From Nothophaeocryptopus gaeumannii (Eukaryota > Ascomycota > Dothideomycetes > Mycosphaerellales > Mycosphaerellaceae): DNA of 64,000 bases. Below the pieces are notes generated by a model. The model made no database searches, was not told the origin of the DNA, and saw only the letters and a program-made list of their open reading frames with translations. The position numbers were made by a program, and so were the translations under genes. Positions within the stretch are counted from its first letter, which is position 1. Each line of letters opens with the position of its first letter. Where the stretch lies: assembly GCA_031771865.1 (NCBI GenBank), contig JASISA010000009.1:620001-684000 (forward strand), read 5' to 3'. Positions 54,149 through 64,000 of this stretch are shown here, in pieces.

Positions 54149-57109
54149 TCATGCTTTGGACTTCTCAGCTTTCTTGCGATCCCTATTTTCTTTCCTCTTT
54201 GCTCTCCTCGCAGCCTGAGCTTGGGCGGGATCTTTTGGTTCCTGCGATTCCTGAAGCTGTTTTCCTTTCTTCTTCTTCGATTTCTTTCCAGTGTCTGGCT
54301 GGTTCCCAGACGGAGCTGTGAGCGCTGCAGCCTTCTGCTTCTTCTTCTGCTTCTTAGACAGTTTCGGTTGCGGGGCGCTCTGAGGCTTCGGCGGCAGTGT
54401 ACTGTACCATGATTAGCCTTCATCCCTCATGTGGCAGAAGGCTCCTCGCGACGAAGACAGTCTAGTACGGATGATAGCCACCGGGGTGACCTCCGTATTG
54501 GTTGTACGAGGTCGGAGTGTAAACCTGCCACGACGGGGCTGGGGCTTGTCGGGATGCATACGCTGGTTGAGGGGCCGCTGCTGCAGAAGGCATTGGCGGC
54601 GGCGCCTGCTGCTCACCGCTGCATGGGCGGCTGGGCAGTGGATAAGTTCCAGGAGGCGGAGGGTTGAAAGAGTTGTAGTAATCGTGCAGCGGATTGCGCA
54701 TTGGCTGTGGATAGGACGGATGCTGGCCATAGCCATGCGACGGCGGAGGCGGTGGTGGCAGCGATTGGTAGTGCTGAGGTGGGGGCGGGGGAGGCGGTGG
54801 CAGCGAAGACTGCATCTGATCATCGTTTAGCTCTCGGACCCTCTGCATGAGGCGCGATTGAGCGGGCGGTGGGAAAGCCACAGGCGGAGCATTCGATGTA
54901 GACAATCGGCTGGGCGGCTCGAGCGACGCGTTGGATGGAGTTGAGAAGTGTAGACTTACATTGCTGCGCCGGTCCAGGTCGCGAAGTAGATCGCGCTGGC
55001 TCTGAAACGAGGTGTAGTTGCCGCCTATAATGCATTCGAGGATGCTGCCGGAGCCCTTCTCGCGCTTGCGCGTCTCGCTCAGCTGCTGCTGGATCACATT
55101 GTGTGCCCCACGGAAGCAATCGAAGACTTTGCGAATAGTTGCAGACCCGCCAGAAATGTCGTTTTTCTCGTTGTTTGGGTCGATGATTGTAAGTCGGTCA
55201 TTGTTGATCTTTGCAACCACAGGATCCTTGCCCTTACGGAAGTAGCTTGGTGGGTTCATCTTGATGCCGGTGTACCTGAAGTCGAACTTGTTGCCGTACA
55301 AGTCGAAGAAATGTTGAAGGAGCTCGCCAAGGCTCATGTCTGCGCTGTTGCGTTGCGTCTCCGGCATCATCTGAAACATACTCACCACAAGGCAGATGAT
55401 GGTGAAGCCGCCTATACCACCGCTGTGAACCTCGTTCAGATCGCGCATGGCAAGGAACTGTTTGATGATGACCACCAGCTTCGGCATTTGTGGAAACTGT
55501 TCCTTCCAATCGAGGAAGGTGTCAATAGCACGAAGACCTGTGTCATTCTCAAAAGAGATGTCGACTTTGATCTCGGTCATGGAATCCACAAACTTGACAA
55601 TGGGGACCTTGGCCTTCGCGATGACGGCCATTGAACCTGGCTTGACGACGCCAGAGTTCTCCAACGCGCGAGACAAGTCCCACATGTCATTTCTCTTGTT
55701 GTATCTCGGAACCCCTGATTGGAGAAAACCACGGGTCACTGCCACGAGGTCCATGTCTGCGGTGGGAAGGTATAGACCTGAAGCAAAGGAGCCAAATGAG
55801 CGCAAGTCAGCATCGCGGCCACGCCTAGTAGTACGGATGATGCGCTGAATTCGGTCAATGAGATCGTTACGAGCATCAGCCTCCCATCGATAAGGCGCAA
55901 CCCAGTCGTAGAAGTCGGTGATCTCCTGATGCAGTCTACTTCGTCAATAGTCAGTATGCGACCCGACACGATGGATGAAAATCGAGCTTACTGAAGGCCA
56001 AGATTGGAGTGAAACTCGGCGGATTGGTTGACCCATGGTGACGGGTTGGTATGATTTGGGAGCCATGCATCCACAATCCGACCAGCAGGCACGTTTTGAG
56101 ACGCTTGAGAGTCAAGACCACGCTTCCGCTTACCACCTGCCTTGTTGCCCGCGTAAGTCGCCATGAGCTCCTCATCTGTCGGCATGACGAAGTCCGCTGG
56201 TGCAGCAGGCGGAGCGCCAACGAAGTCGTTGTCGTCTCCCTCAGAAGATTCAGAATCCCCTTCCTCTTCTGCCTCTAATGCCACTTCCTCATCCACGTTA
56301 AATGAAATGAAATCGTCATTGTCCTTGAGAGCGTTCTTGCCAGCTGCCTGAGCAGACGCATCAACCTTGGCTTTGCGAATGGTTTGCACGATATCTTTCT
56401 TGGGTCCAAGGCCCATGTCCGTTGGTGGTAGGACAGAGTACGGATCTGGGTTCGACCACTTAGGTCGCTCAGCTTCGGCCTGTACAGCAACGGACTGGGT
56501 CTTGACGCGCTTGCGTGCGCCGCCCTCATCTTCAGCCTGGCCAACGCTGGCCACGTCCGAATCGGAGTCATCGTCGCGGGAGATGACCTCCGCAAACCTG
56601 GAGGGGGCATCACCGTTCATGCCAGTCAACTGCTCAGGCGTCGTCGCACGATCAGCGTGCAGGATAGCTCGGTTGTGAGCAGGCCTTGGCCTCCACGGTC
56701 CTCGAGCAGGTGGGCGACCTTGTCCCTTAGCGCGATCACCAGCACCTCGCCTCTTGTCTGGCCGCTGACGCTGCGGTTGAGGGCGCGGTGGAGGGGGCGC
56801 ATCGCGGAAGGGAGGTGCACCTGGACCGCGAGCTTCGAACGTGAAGTCACCTTGAGGTGGGCGCGGACGGTAGCTATCGCCGCCGTCGTTGCCTCCTGCA
56901 GCGCCGCGAAAGCTGTAACCGCTCTGCGCGTAGCTGTTGCCGTGGTTGTGGTAACCATCGCGACGGCCATGGTCATCGCAATCGCGCCCGCGGTGGTAGC
57001 GGTCGTCTTGGTAGGCACGCGGTGAGGGTGAGCGAGCGTAGTCTCGCTGGTGCGTGCGCCGCTCGAAAGGTCGGCCGCCGCGATCGTGCGGGTAGTAGGA
57101 GTCGCCCAT
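54149..57109 (-). CDS. Non-canonical poly(A) polymerase of TRF4/5 (Cid14, TRAMP) type, three exons
   Basis: Exons: 57109-55992, 55935-54469 and 54401-54149, exactly 946 codons (945 residues). Residues 1-330 are an RG- and Asp-rich disordered region. The nucleotidyltransferase core has SFGSFASGLYLPTADMDLV (G-S ... D-x-D catalytic pair) and VKVDISFEND-type IKVDISFENDTG (third Asp). The PAP-associated domain has GGIGGFTIICLVVSMFQM and LGELLQHFFDLYGNKFDF. A proline-rich tail leads to a lysine-rich end (KLSKKQKKKQKAAALT ... RKKAEKSKA) encoded by the last exon. In yeast, Trf4/5 adds short A tails to nuclear RNAs so that the exosome degrades them. Intact. The last intron has a weaker donor (GTACTA), so a shorter end at 54462 is possible. 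Confidence 0.88.
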
Positions 57110-57645
57110 CGCAGTCGTTCAGTCTGGAAGGTAGTCTGTTGGTGCGGATGTGAAGAAGAGAGGTGGTAGCGGCGCGATGGCCTAATTGTGCGCGCTGACA
57201 CTGCAGCAGGACTGTCCCCACGCGCAGAGGTGAAGGGCGGCGGCGGGGTGAAGTGAAGTTGTTTGCAATTCGAAAAGTTTGGAATGTGTGCGGCGAAGTC
57301 GAGTCTCGCATTGTTGCCGATATCCGCCGCCGACGGCCAGAGTCCCCAATCACGTGCAAAGCCATCAAAGTCGCGACTCCCCTTTCTCGAATGCTTCTCG
57401 TTCAGTTGCATCTCCAACCGAGCATTCTTCGACCTTCATCGACGTCTTCATCCACAGCTCGCTCACTTCCACTCGGTAGGGCTCATCATGTACGCTCTGA
57501 TCATCAGCCAAGGTCTGGTGCAACGCGAATGTACGGCCAAAGCAATGTACAAATGCGGATACTCCGATAGCCCCTCCTCTCTGTCATGCTTTTCTATATT
57601 CTGCCGTGTCTCCTGCAGTTCGATTTATTCAAAGGACCAAGCATC

Positions 57646-58903
57646 ATGGCCGAAGCCTCTAAAACAGTCAAGGCGACCTGCCTCTGCGGCAAATGTGCAC
57701 ACGAGATCTCCCTGCCCACCTCCGCCTTCCCTATCAAGGGCAAAATGTGCCATTGCGATAGCTGCAGAAAGAATAGCGGATCACTCTGTTTGACTGTGGT
57801 GTTTCTGCCCCCAACGTATCGACCTGACGAGAACCTCATCAGTCGCATGAAAGCGTTTGACTTTTCAGAGAGAGTCGTTCAATACTTTTGCCAAACTTGC
57901 GGCTGTCAGATGCTTGCGAGTTCCGTCGAGAATGCACAAGATCCAAACAGCCAGGTGACATGGTGAGAGCAGCTGAAAGTGGTATTGACCCGCAACAAGT
58001 CTGATCTCTTGTCTGGCAGGGTTGTGCTCACAGGGACAATGGAGCGCATTGACAGGATCATCGAATGGAAAGGTCATGAACATATTCAGGACACCCTTGA
58101 CGGCGGCTTCTCAGATATGTTGCTTGAAGTATGATTGAGAAGGCTCGAATAGTGGCGAGCACTAATTTGCCTCTCAGGTCAGCGGCAAACGACTCGAGCG
58201 ATGGTCTGGCACCTTTGGCAAGAACGAAGAGCTTCCCACGTATTGGAGAGCACGATCGAGCACGCGACCTTCTTCAGATAAGACACTCCGCGGCAGCTGC
58301 AAATGTGGAAGTTGCGAGTTCTACATTGCTCGTCCATCCGCACGATCTGCAGTGGCTGAGAAGTACTGGCCACAGCTCCCATCTTCCGCTGACATCAAAG
58401 ATCACGAAATTCCACCCGACAACAAGGTCTACTGGCTACGCGACAGAAGAACGAAGTTCTTGGCTGGCTTATGCGCTTGCGACTCATGCAGGTTGGCAAT
58501 GGGCGTAGAGACGACTTTCTGGGCCTTCGTTCCGACTGTCGATCTGTCGCTCGATAACGAAGGCAAGATTCCCTTCAATTTCGACTTTGGATCCGTTCAG
58601 AAGTACACCTCCTCACCAGGCTGCCATCGTTATTTCTGTGGTACATGCGGCGCGACTCTCTTCTATGATGGGGACGACCGACAATTCTTCAAGGACGTTG
58701 CAGTAGGTCTGCTCAAAGCTGATGAAGGTGCCAGAGCAGAGACTTGGCTGGGCTGGCGAACGAACCTGCTCGGCTATCGTGTAGACGCTGATGGACGTGC
58801 GAAGCACCTCTCGGATGGCATTGAAGCTGGTCTGAAGAAGTGGGAGCAGCAGCGAGGTACACCAGATCTCAGTGGCCCACCAAGGACAAGCGGCGCGTTA
58901 TGA
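57646..58903 (+). CDS. Protein with two GFA/CENP-V zinc-binding domains, three exons
   Basis: Exons: 57646-57962, 58020-58128 and 58178-58903, giving 383 residues; donors GTGAGA and GTATGA keep frame. The first domain has ATCLCGKCAHEISLP, KMCHCDSCRKNSGS and FCQTCGCQM; the second has GSCKCGSCEFYIARP, LCACDSCRLAMG and RYFCGTCGATLFYDG. These Cys sets match the GFA (glutathione-dependent formaldehyde-activating enzyme) fold. Most fungal members have no proven reaction. The two domains are diverged, which suggests an old internal duplication. It is transcribed away from the TRF4-like gene, with about 540 bp between the starts. Confidence 0.85.
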
Positions 58904-59360
58904 ACAGTATGTTACGCTCATTTGAGCACGTAGCCATTGAACGTTGTCTCCAGTCTTGACGAAGAAACCTCATCTGCAACTGCGGGCCAGCTTGGACCGG
59001 AGCGTGATTCATCATGCACGTCGCGAAGCTGCATATGTTGTTCGGCGATGATAGGTATGGCAACAATGCCACTGCAATCGATCATCCCCGTTCGTATATG
59101 CTTTTTTTTCTCATGCGCTCCAACATGCACCTACGCACCCTCCTTAGCTCCATCTGCCGGCGCTAGCCTCATTTGTCATGCCGACTTCGGTTAGTACCAA
59201 TGCACGTATAGTGAGCCCCACGCCCCCAATGTCGTCGGCTCGCACGACTCGGCCCTCTCTATCAACCTCACATGTAGATAAATAGCGATTTCCACGAACA
59301 AGAGATATAACGGAAACACAAAACTCACCTGTTTCCTCAATCAATTCCAGGAAATCCAAT
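58904..59360. other. Intergenic region between GFA and DUF1349 genes
   Basis: About 450 bases in tandem orientation. No gene, repeat or RNA seen; it should contain the 3' end of the GFA gene and the promoter of the next gene. Confidence 0.5.
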
Positions 59361-60008
59361 ATGGCCCCAACCTGGCACTCCCACAACTCCGCCCCCATCC
59401 CCCAAGAAATCAACCAAGAAGGCTCCTCATTCCACCTCACCGCCCCACCCAAAACCGACATCTGGCGCCGTTCGAACGAGGACGACGTATTTTCAGCCCC
59501 AATCATCTATCAAAACTTAAAAGCATCTCAGTTCAAATCCATCGCCGTAACAATATGGGGACCCTGGCAAACCCAATACGACCAAGGAGGCCTCATAATC
59601 GCATTCCCAAACTCCACCTCCAAGCCAGGTGAGGATGGGTCAGTGAAAGGAAGCAAATGGATCAAAGCCGGCATAGAATACTTTTCCAACGCCTCCGTCC
59701 TCAGCATCGTGGGAACCGACAGATTTTCCGACTGGTCCTTATCTCCCATGTCGGTCACACACCACCAAAAAGCTCGTTTCAAAGCCGTCAAGGAAGGGAG
59801 CACGTTGTGGGTGTATGCTGCGCAGGAAGGGAGTGAGAAGTTGTTGCCTATGAGGGAGGTGAAGTGGGCTTTTATGGAGGGGAGGGAGGAGGCTGAGGAA
59901 GTTTGGGTGGGGGTTTATGCGGCGAAGCCGACGGAGGAGGAAGGGGAGAATGTGGAGAAGGGGATTGAGGTTACGTTTAGTGACTTGGTGGTGGAGGTGG
60001 AGGAGTAG
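59361..60008 (+). CDS. DUF1349-family protein
   Basis: A single exon with an ATG at 59361, 215 residues. SFHLTAPPKTDIWRRS, FKSIAVTIWGPWQTQYDQGGLI, WIKAGIEYFSNASVLSIVGTDRFSDWSL and EGSTLWVYA follow the order of the DUF1349 family, a concanavalin A-like beta sandwich found in fungi and bacteria. LREV-type PMREVKWAFMEG and VWVGVYAAKP end the fold. The C-terminus is acidic. Sugar binding has been suggested for the fold but no function is proved. Intact. It converges on the FAD monooxygenase gene. Confidence 0.85.
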   Translation: MAPTWHSHNSAPIPQEINQEGSSFHLTAPPKTDIWRRSNEDDVFSAPIIYQNLKASQFKSIAVTIWGPWQTQYDQGGLIIAFPNSTSKPGEDGSVKGSKWIKAGIEYFSNASVLSIVGTDRFSDWSLSPMSVTHHQKARFKAVKEGSTLWVYAAQEGSEKLLPMREVKWAFMEGREEAEEVWVGVYAAKPTEEEGENVEKGIEVTFSDLVVEVEE

Positions 60009-60143
60009 GGTTAGGTGAAAGGTTGAGGAGGAAAAGTGTGGAGTGACAGCGTAAGTATGAGCGCGAGCGTGAGGAGCTATTAGGTTTTGTTGTTATCGTG
60101 ATGAATGAGCATTGTACAGTCTTCTGGCCATGTGAAATGCAAT

Positions 60144-61729
60144 CTAGCTCCAGTCGCCTTCCAGCTCCATGGGCGTCCCTGCTTTCTGCATTGCTTCCAC
60201 TCCATCGATCGTCCAAGACTTTGGAGTGAAGCCAGGAGGAATGTTCGTATTGTTGAACGCCGGCCCGTCTGGTACAAGACTTGCCGCTGCTTTCGCATAG
60301 TTCTCACTGGCATAGTCTTCTGCATTGAGAGACCACAACCACTTAGGTGTCTTGTGCGCGACCTTCGAAGGGTCTTTGCCAACTTTCACAAAATCTGCCT
60401 TCTGAACGCGCGCTGCGTTGACGAAGCCCAGAAGCTGAGCAGCGGAGACACGATCGAAGCGAAGCAAGTTGTGGACTTTGACAGCAGTCATGATCTGATC
60501 CTTACCAGCATGCGCCAAGCAAGCAGCGATTGTGATTGCATCCTCAATCGCCTGGGTGGCTCCGTTGCCTGTAAGAGGAATCAGCAGTTGAACAAAGCAC
60601 TTATATCTCAAGACCACTCACCTGAAGTTGGAAGGAATGGATGAGCAGCATCGCCCACTTGTAGCACACGACCAGCTGGGGAGTGCCATTGAGGGTTGGG
60701 GTTGCGTGGGTTGAGAGGCCACGCAACGACAGAGTTCGGTGGCGTCACATGCATGAGTTGCTTCATAGCAGGACTCCAGTCCGGTAAGCGATCCATGATG
60801 GCGAGTACTTGGTCGGCGGATACAGTGTCGCTCCACGTTTCCTTCCGCTCCGCTTCTGACTCTCTAAATGACACACCAAAGCACAATCGACCATTCATGC
60901 CGTTCTTGTCAACGTATGCGAGGACGACTGCGTGCGTCTCGGGTCCGAGCCAAACTTGCATGAGCGGATCTTTCCCATCCTTGAGCCCAAAGAACTTATA
61001 GACCAGTGGATCAGCGTCAGCGATGTCCAGTGGAAACGCGCAGCGGAAGATTGTGCGGCCTGTCGGTTTCGCTGGAGCTGGTGTACTTGGTACCAGCTTC
61101 TGCGACTTCGAGTGTAACCCGTCCGCCGCGATGACTAGATCGGCTTCGAACTTGTCACCCTGGTCCGTGACGACTCCGCCGAGACCCCGTTCGGCATCTT
61201 CGTAAAACTCCCTGACGTTCATGCCATATCGAACTTTGATGCCGAATCTCTCGAGCTGATGATAAAGCATGGCGTGGAATAGTGGACGCAGCACGGTCGA
61301 CATTGGAGGTCGTTCAGCATGTTGGTTTTGCTCTGCTCCTTGTGCGCCCTTGCCGAATGGGAAGGGCTCGCCCAGGTCTTCGCCTGTCCATGTTCGATAT
61401 CGAAGCCAAAGATTGTGAATAGATATGTCGTCGTACTCCCTCTTCATACCAGGATACTTGTCCAGCAGCCGCAGTGCTTGCGCACCAATCGTGAACATGT
61501 CACCGCCAGCGCTTGCTCCCTCTGATCTCTCGAATACCCTAACCGAATGACCCCTTCGGAAACACTCGAGTGCAGTCGTGAGGCCACCTACGCCGGCGCC
61601 AATGATCAAAACATTGATACCAGTCGACGCCGCGCACCTGACTTCATCTTGGAAGAGGAAGCTTGGCATAAATCCATTGTATCCGTGAAAGCTCTGTTCG
61701 GCGGACACATCTTCCTGAAAGTCGCTCAT
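60144..61729 (-). CDS. FAD-dependent aromatic monooxygenase (salicylate-hydroxylase-like), two exons
   Basis: Exon 1 is 61729-60622 and exon 2 is 60568-60144, joined across a 53-bp intron (GTGAGT...TTACAG), giving 510 residues. FAD-binding motifs are complete: NVLIIGAGVGGLTTALEC (GxGxxG) with VFERSEGASAGGD, the DG motif VIAADGLHSKSQ, and GRVLQVGDAAHPFLPTSGNGATQAIEDA. This is the class A flavoprotein hydroxylase pattern that uses NAD(P)H and oxygen to hydroxylate aromatic or polyketide substrates. The N-terminus (about 35 residues) precedes the Rossmann fold without a clear signal. The neighbouring transcription factor gene lies about 500 bp upstream on the same strand and might regulate it. 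Intact. Confidence 0.88.
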
Positions 61730-62232
61730 GGTGACGTTAGTGGGAAGCTTTTGAGCTTATGTTCGGTGTAAGATCGAGGTGAGAGCCGCTTGAAGACATT
61801 GTTCGCTCAAAAGTTCGCTGGCCACATATATCAATGGCTGTTGGATGACAGGCATAAGGGCATCGGCATGCATGTCGGCCGATGTCTGACACCCATTCTC
61901 GCCCTCGCACAATTCTCTGGTTGCGATCAAGCAGTGCCGAGAAGAGACGGACCGCTGAAACGATGCAGCCTCTCCATGCTTCCAAAATTGGCACTTGCAT
62001 CGTACAATGAATCTCGTGAGGAGGCTGAAGGGTGGATAATCCATCCACAACGGCTCTCAGAAGCGCCGACTTGCGTTCTGTAAGCTTCTCGAGCCAAGCC
62101 TACCGCAACCGAGCAAGGATATTGAGCGCCGGTCACGTGCCTTGAGGCGTTCTCGGTACCGAAGCAATCTTGCGCGACGTCTCTGCCTCACAGCGAAGAT
62201 GTTGTCGACATCGGTCCCGTATGATGGCTTCA

Positions 62233-64000
62233 CTACTGGCAAAGTTCGGTTGCTAGACGATCAAATTCCACCCAGTCGATGGCATCCAAGTCAAATCCGA
62301 ACACTGGATCATTTTGATGATGTTCTTCGTAATAGGAACGGGCAAAACTCGTTGGACCAGGTGTGGGCTCCTGCTGCTGAGGAGCGTCCATCCCGGGAAG
62401 CAGAGCGGAGTGCGGCCGGGAGCCGTAGCCTCTAGCAAATCCATTCTCTGGTTTCGGCGCAGGCGAGGGAGTGACACCACTGTCTACAGTACGCGGTGGT
62501 TTATGATCGTCACTGCTGGCAGGGGTGGAATGCTCAGACTGGCTCTGGTGCCGCTTGGCTGCATTCAGGAGCGCATGTATCCCGTCCGACAACAAGCTCT
62601 TCCTTGGGCCAAGCTCCAAACTGGGTATGATGATGTCGAACACTTTTTTGATCAGAGTCCAAGCTCTGGATGCCCCATGCCCAGATCGGCGCAATCGCGT
62701 TTGACGCAGCAGGGTCACTAAAGCATACCATTGGAAGTGTGCTTGCCAATGCCACTTCCATTGCTGCACAGATGGCTCACACCAGAGATCAAGCTGGATC
62801 TGCAACAGGTCCATGCTCAATATAAAAGCGTTCTCCGAGAAGCCCTCAGGAGCTTCCCATTCCCTTTCAACATCGACTATCGGTATTCGAGCGATCAGCC
62901 TCAGCTTTGTTGCAAACGTCCTCGCAGTATTGATACTGAGCCACTGCAACGGCACAGTCGGATCGCATGGCTCCAGTATCTCTTCATTATATCGTTGCTC
63001 GATGCGCTGCATAATTTCTAGCTTCTCCAACGTTGGCATACTCGCGTCATGCAAACGATGCCAGGTACCCGAAGGACCGGTGATACTCTGCAGGCTCCTT
63101 GCCACCGTGACGCAGAGCACTCGAGCTTGCAGATAGATGGCCTCTGATGGACCCGGTCGCGATTCTGGAAGCCGTGCCATGGTCGGGAACAAATCGCTAT
63201 CATTGAGGTTGGAGGGCGGGCCGGCATCGAAGTTGTTGCCCATCAAATCACCATCCTGACCAACCAGCTCCGCCATGCGGCCATCGAAATATACGAGGCC
63301 CCACCAAAGCCGACGGCGCATTTCTGTATCGAAAGGAGACAGACCAAACGATGACCCGTCACGCGCAATGCCAAGCGTGCCCGCTATCCTGATGGCGATT
63401 CCAAGTAACGACCAGACAACCTGGACATCACCAATGGTCCTTAGAGCTGTCAGATAGAACACTAGAGCTTGCAAGACAATGACGTCGGTAGTGGTGATGA
63501 AGTCGGCGCCCGAAAGAGCAACCTCGGTAGCATCTCGATACCTGCGGATGAGATGTGCCCTCGACTCCCCAAGAGATTCCTTGCATTGTTCTTCGTTCAG
63601 AGATACGACACTTATGAAGTAGATAGCAGAGGTCAGGGCTTTCTCGTTGCGAGGCAGTGTCGGACGTCCTATCTGTCCCAGTAAGATGCTCTGCACAGAG
63701 GGAGAATGGGCGATCTTCATGACTGGGTCGACGTTCGCTTGATATGTTTGCAACAGGAAGACGATATGGCTCGCTGGTGCTTGAGCAGCAGCTGATAGGC
63801 TCTGTGACTCAGATCTGCCACTGCCAAAGATGAAGCTTTTGCCAGCGGGAGCTTCATCGTCGTCCTTTGCCACGTCCTCATAGATGCCATGCCCAGTCCG
63901 AGACGCAGCTGAACTTGGCCTGCGATCATCTGGGCTGGCTGCCAGGCTTCCATTGCCAACATGACCTTCGGTCGAAATGGCGCTCCAGAGGTGGTTGTTC
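62233..64000 (-). CDS. Fungal transcription factor with MHR (Fungal_trans) domain (5' end outside window)
   Basis: The frame is open from the window edge to the stop at 62233, about 588 residues. The GTG at 63873 is not a start; the frame continues upstream (HLWSAISTEGHVGNGSLA). The middle region has the fungal-specific transcription factor domain: TTDVIVLQALVFYLTALRTIG, VWSLLGIAIRIAGTLGIARDGSS and FDTEMRRRLWWGLVYFDGRMAELVG, the core MHR motif. The Zn2Cys6 DNA-binding domain expected at the N-terminus is beyond the window. The C-terminus ends with FGFDLDAIDWVEFDRL, an acidic activation-like tail. It lies upstream of the FAD monooxygenase. No damage is seen. Confidence 0.88.
   Translation of the reverse strand, partial: NNHLWSAISTEGHVGNGSLAASPDDRRPSSAASRTGHGIYEDVAKDDDEAPAGKSFIFGSGRSESQSLSAAAQAPASHIVFLLQTYQANVDPVMKIAHSPSVQSILLGQIGRPTLPRNEKALTSAIYFISVVSLNEEQCKESLGESRAHLIRRYRDATEVALSGADFITTTDVIVLQALVFYLTALRTIGDVQVVWSLLGIAIRIAGTLGIARDGSSFGLSPFDTEMRRRLWWGLVYFDGRMAELVGQDGDLMGNNFDAGPPSNLNDSDLFPTMARLPESRPGPSEAIYLQARVLCVTVARSLQSITGPSGTWHRLHDASMPTLEKLEIMQRIEQRYNEEILEPCDPTVPLQWLSINTARTFATKLRLIARIPIVDVEREWEAPEGFSENAFILSMDLLQIQLDLWCEPSVQQWKWHWQAHFQWYALVTLLRQTRLRRSGHGASRAWTLIKKVFDIIIPSLELGPRKSLLSDGIHALLNAAKRHQSQSEHSTPASSDDHKPPRTVDSGVTPSPAPKPENGFARGYGSRPHSALLPGMDAPQQQEPTPGPTSFARSYYEEHHQNDPVFGFDLDAIDWVEFDRLATELCQ

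Noticed and set aside
1..64000. tRNA, rRNA or CRISPR loci
   Set aside because: I looked for cloverleaf-like segments and regular spaced repeats and found none I could support; the only strong regular repeat is the coding TPR array.
1..64000. Alternative genetic code as the reason for in-frame stops
   Set aside because: All three stop codons occur as interruptions, and all three also end intact genes here, so no single codon has been reassigned.

Overview
The window looks like nuclear DNA of a filamentous ascomycete (Pezizomycotina; Dothideomycetes is my guess). The reasons are many genes with short GT-AG introns of about 45-110 bp, fungus-specific families (V-ATPase c', DUF3292, HET, PNP-NB-ARC-TPR receptors, DUF3435, fungal transcription factors), and no operons. 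Many real genes are split by introns, so I rebuilt exon structures by hand; splice sites are inferred from the sequence and not tested.

Left block (1-28 kb), mostly housekeeping: a GNAT acetyltransferase cut by the window edge, F-box-like and BTB proteins, a complex I 21-kDa-type subunit, the spliceosomal helicase Aquarius, a hotdog thioesterase, V-ATPase subunit c' (VMA11), peroxin 14, the kinetochore protein NDC80, a DUF3292 membrane protein and a protein with repeated Myb-like domains. Between them lie damaged accessory genes: a second BTB gene, an alpha/beta hydrolase and a decayed tandem pair of zinc-finger/coiled-coil genes.

Middle block (28.7-50.5 kb), accessory and rearranged: a HET-domain pseudogene, an apparently intact sulfotransferase-like gene, then the main discovery. 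Two halves of one GH27 alpha-galactosidase-like pseudogene lie on the minus strand at 33.1-33.75 kb (C-terminal half) and 49.79-50.45 kb (N-terminal half). About 16 kb separates them. It starts with a DUF3435 tyrosine-recombinase gene reading inward from the left edge, and also holds a casein-kinase-like fragment, a Ty1/copia retrotransposon, a pogo/Fot transposase remnant and a large NOD-like receptor (nucleoside phosphorylase, NB-ARC, near-identical TPRs). This is the layout of a Starship giant transposon, here small, nested and decaying. The copia polyprotein carries five Zn(II)2Cys6 clusters between integrase and reverse transcriptase, an arrangement I do not recognise.

Right block (50.5-64 kb): an SRA-YDG-type protein with an in-frame stop (or a very short intron), fragments of a small repeated gene family, a TRF4/5-type non-canonical poly(A) polymerase, a two-domain GFA/CENP-V-like protein, a DUF1349 protein, and a neighbouring FAD monooxygenase and fungal transcription factor (cut by the right edge).

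Across the window, core genes are intact while accessory genes repeatedly carry in-frame stops that single C-to-T (or G-to-A) changes would explain, as RIP-like mutation would give. Some accessory loci also carry frameshifts.
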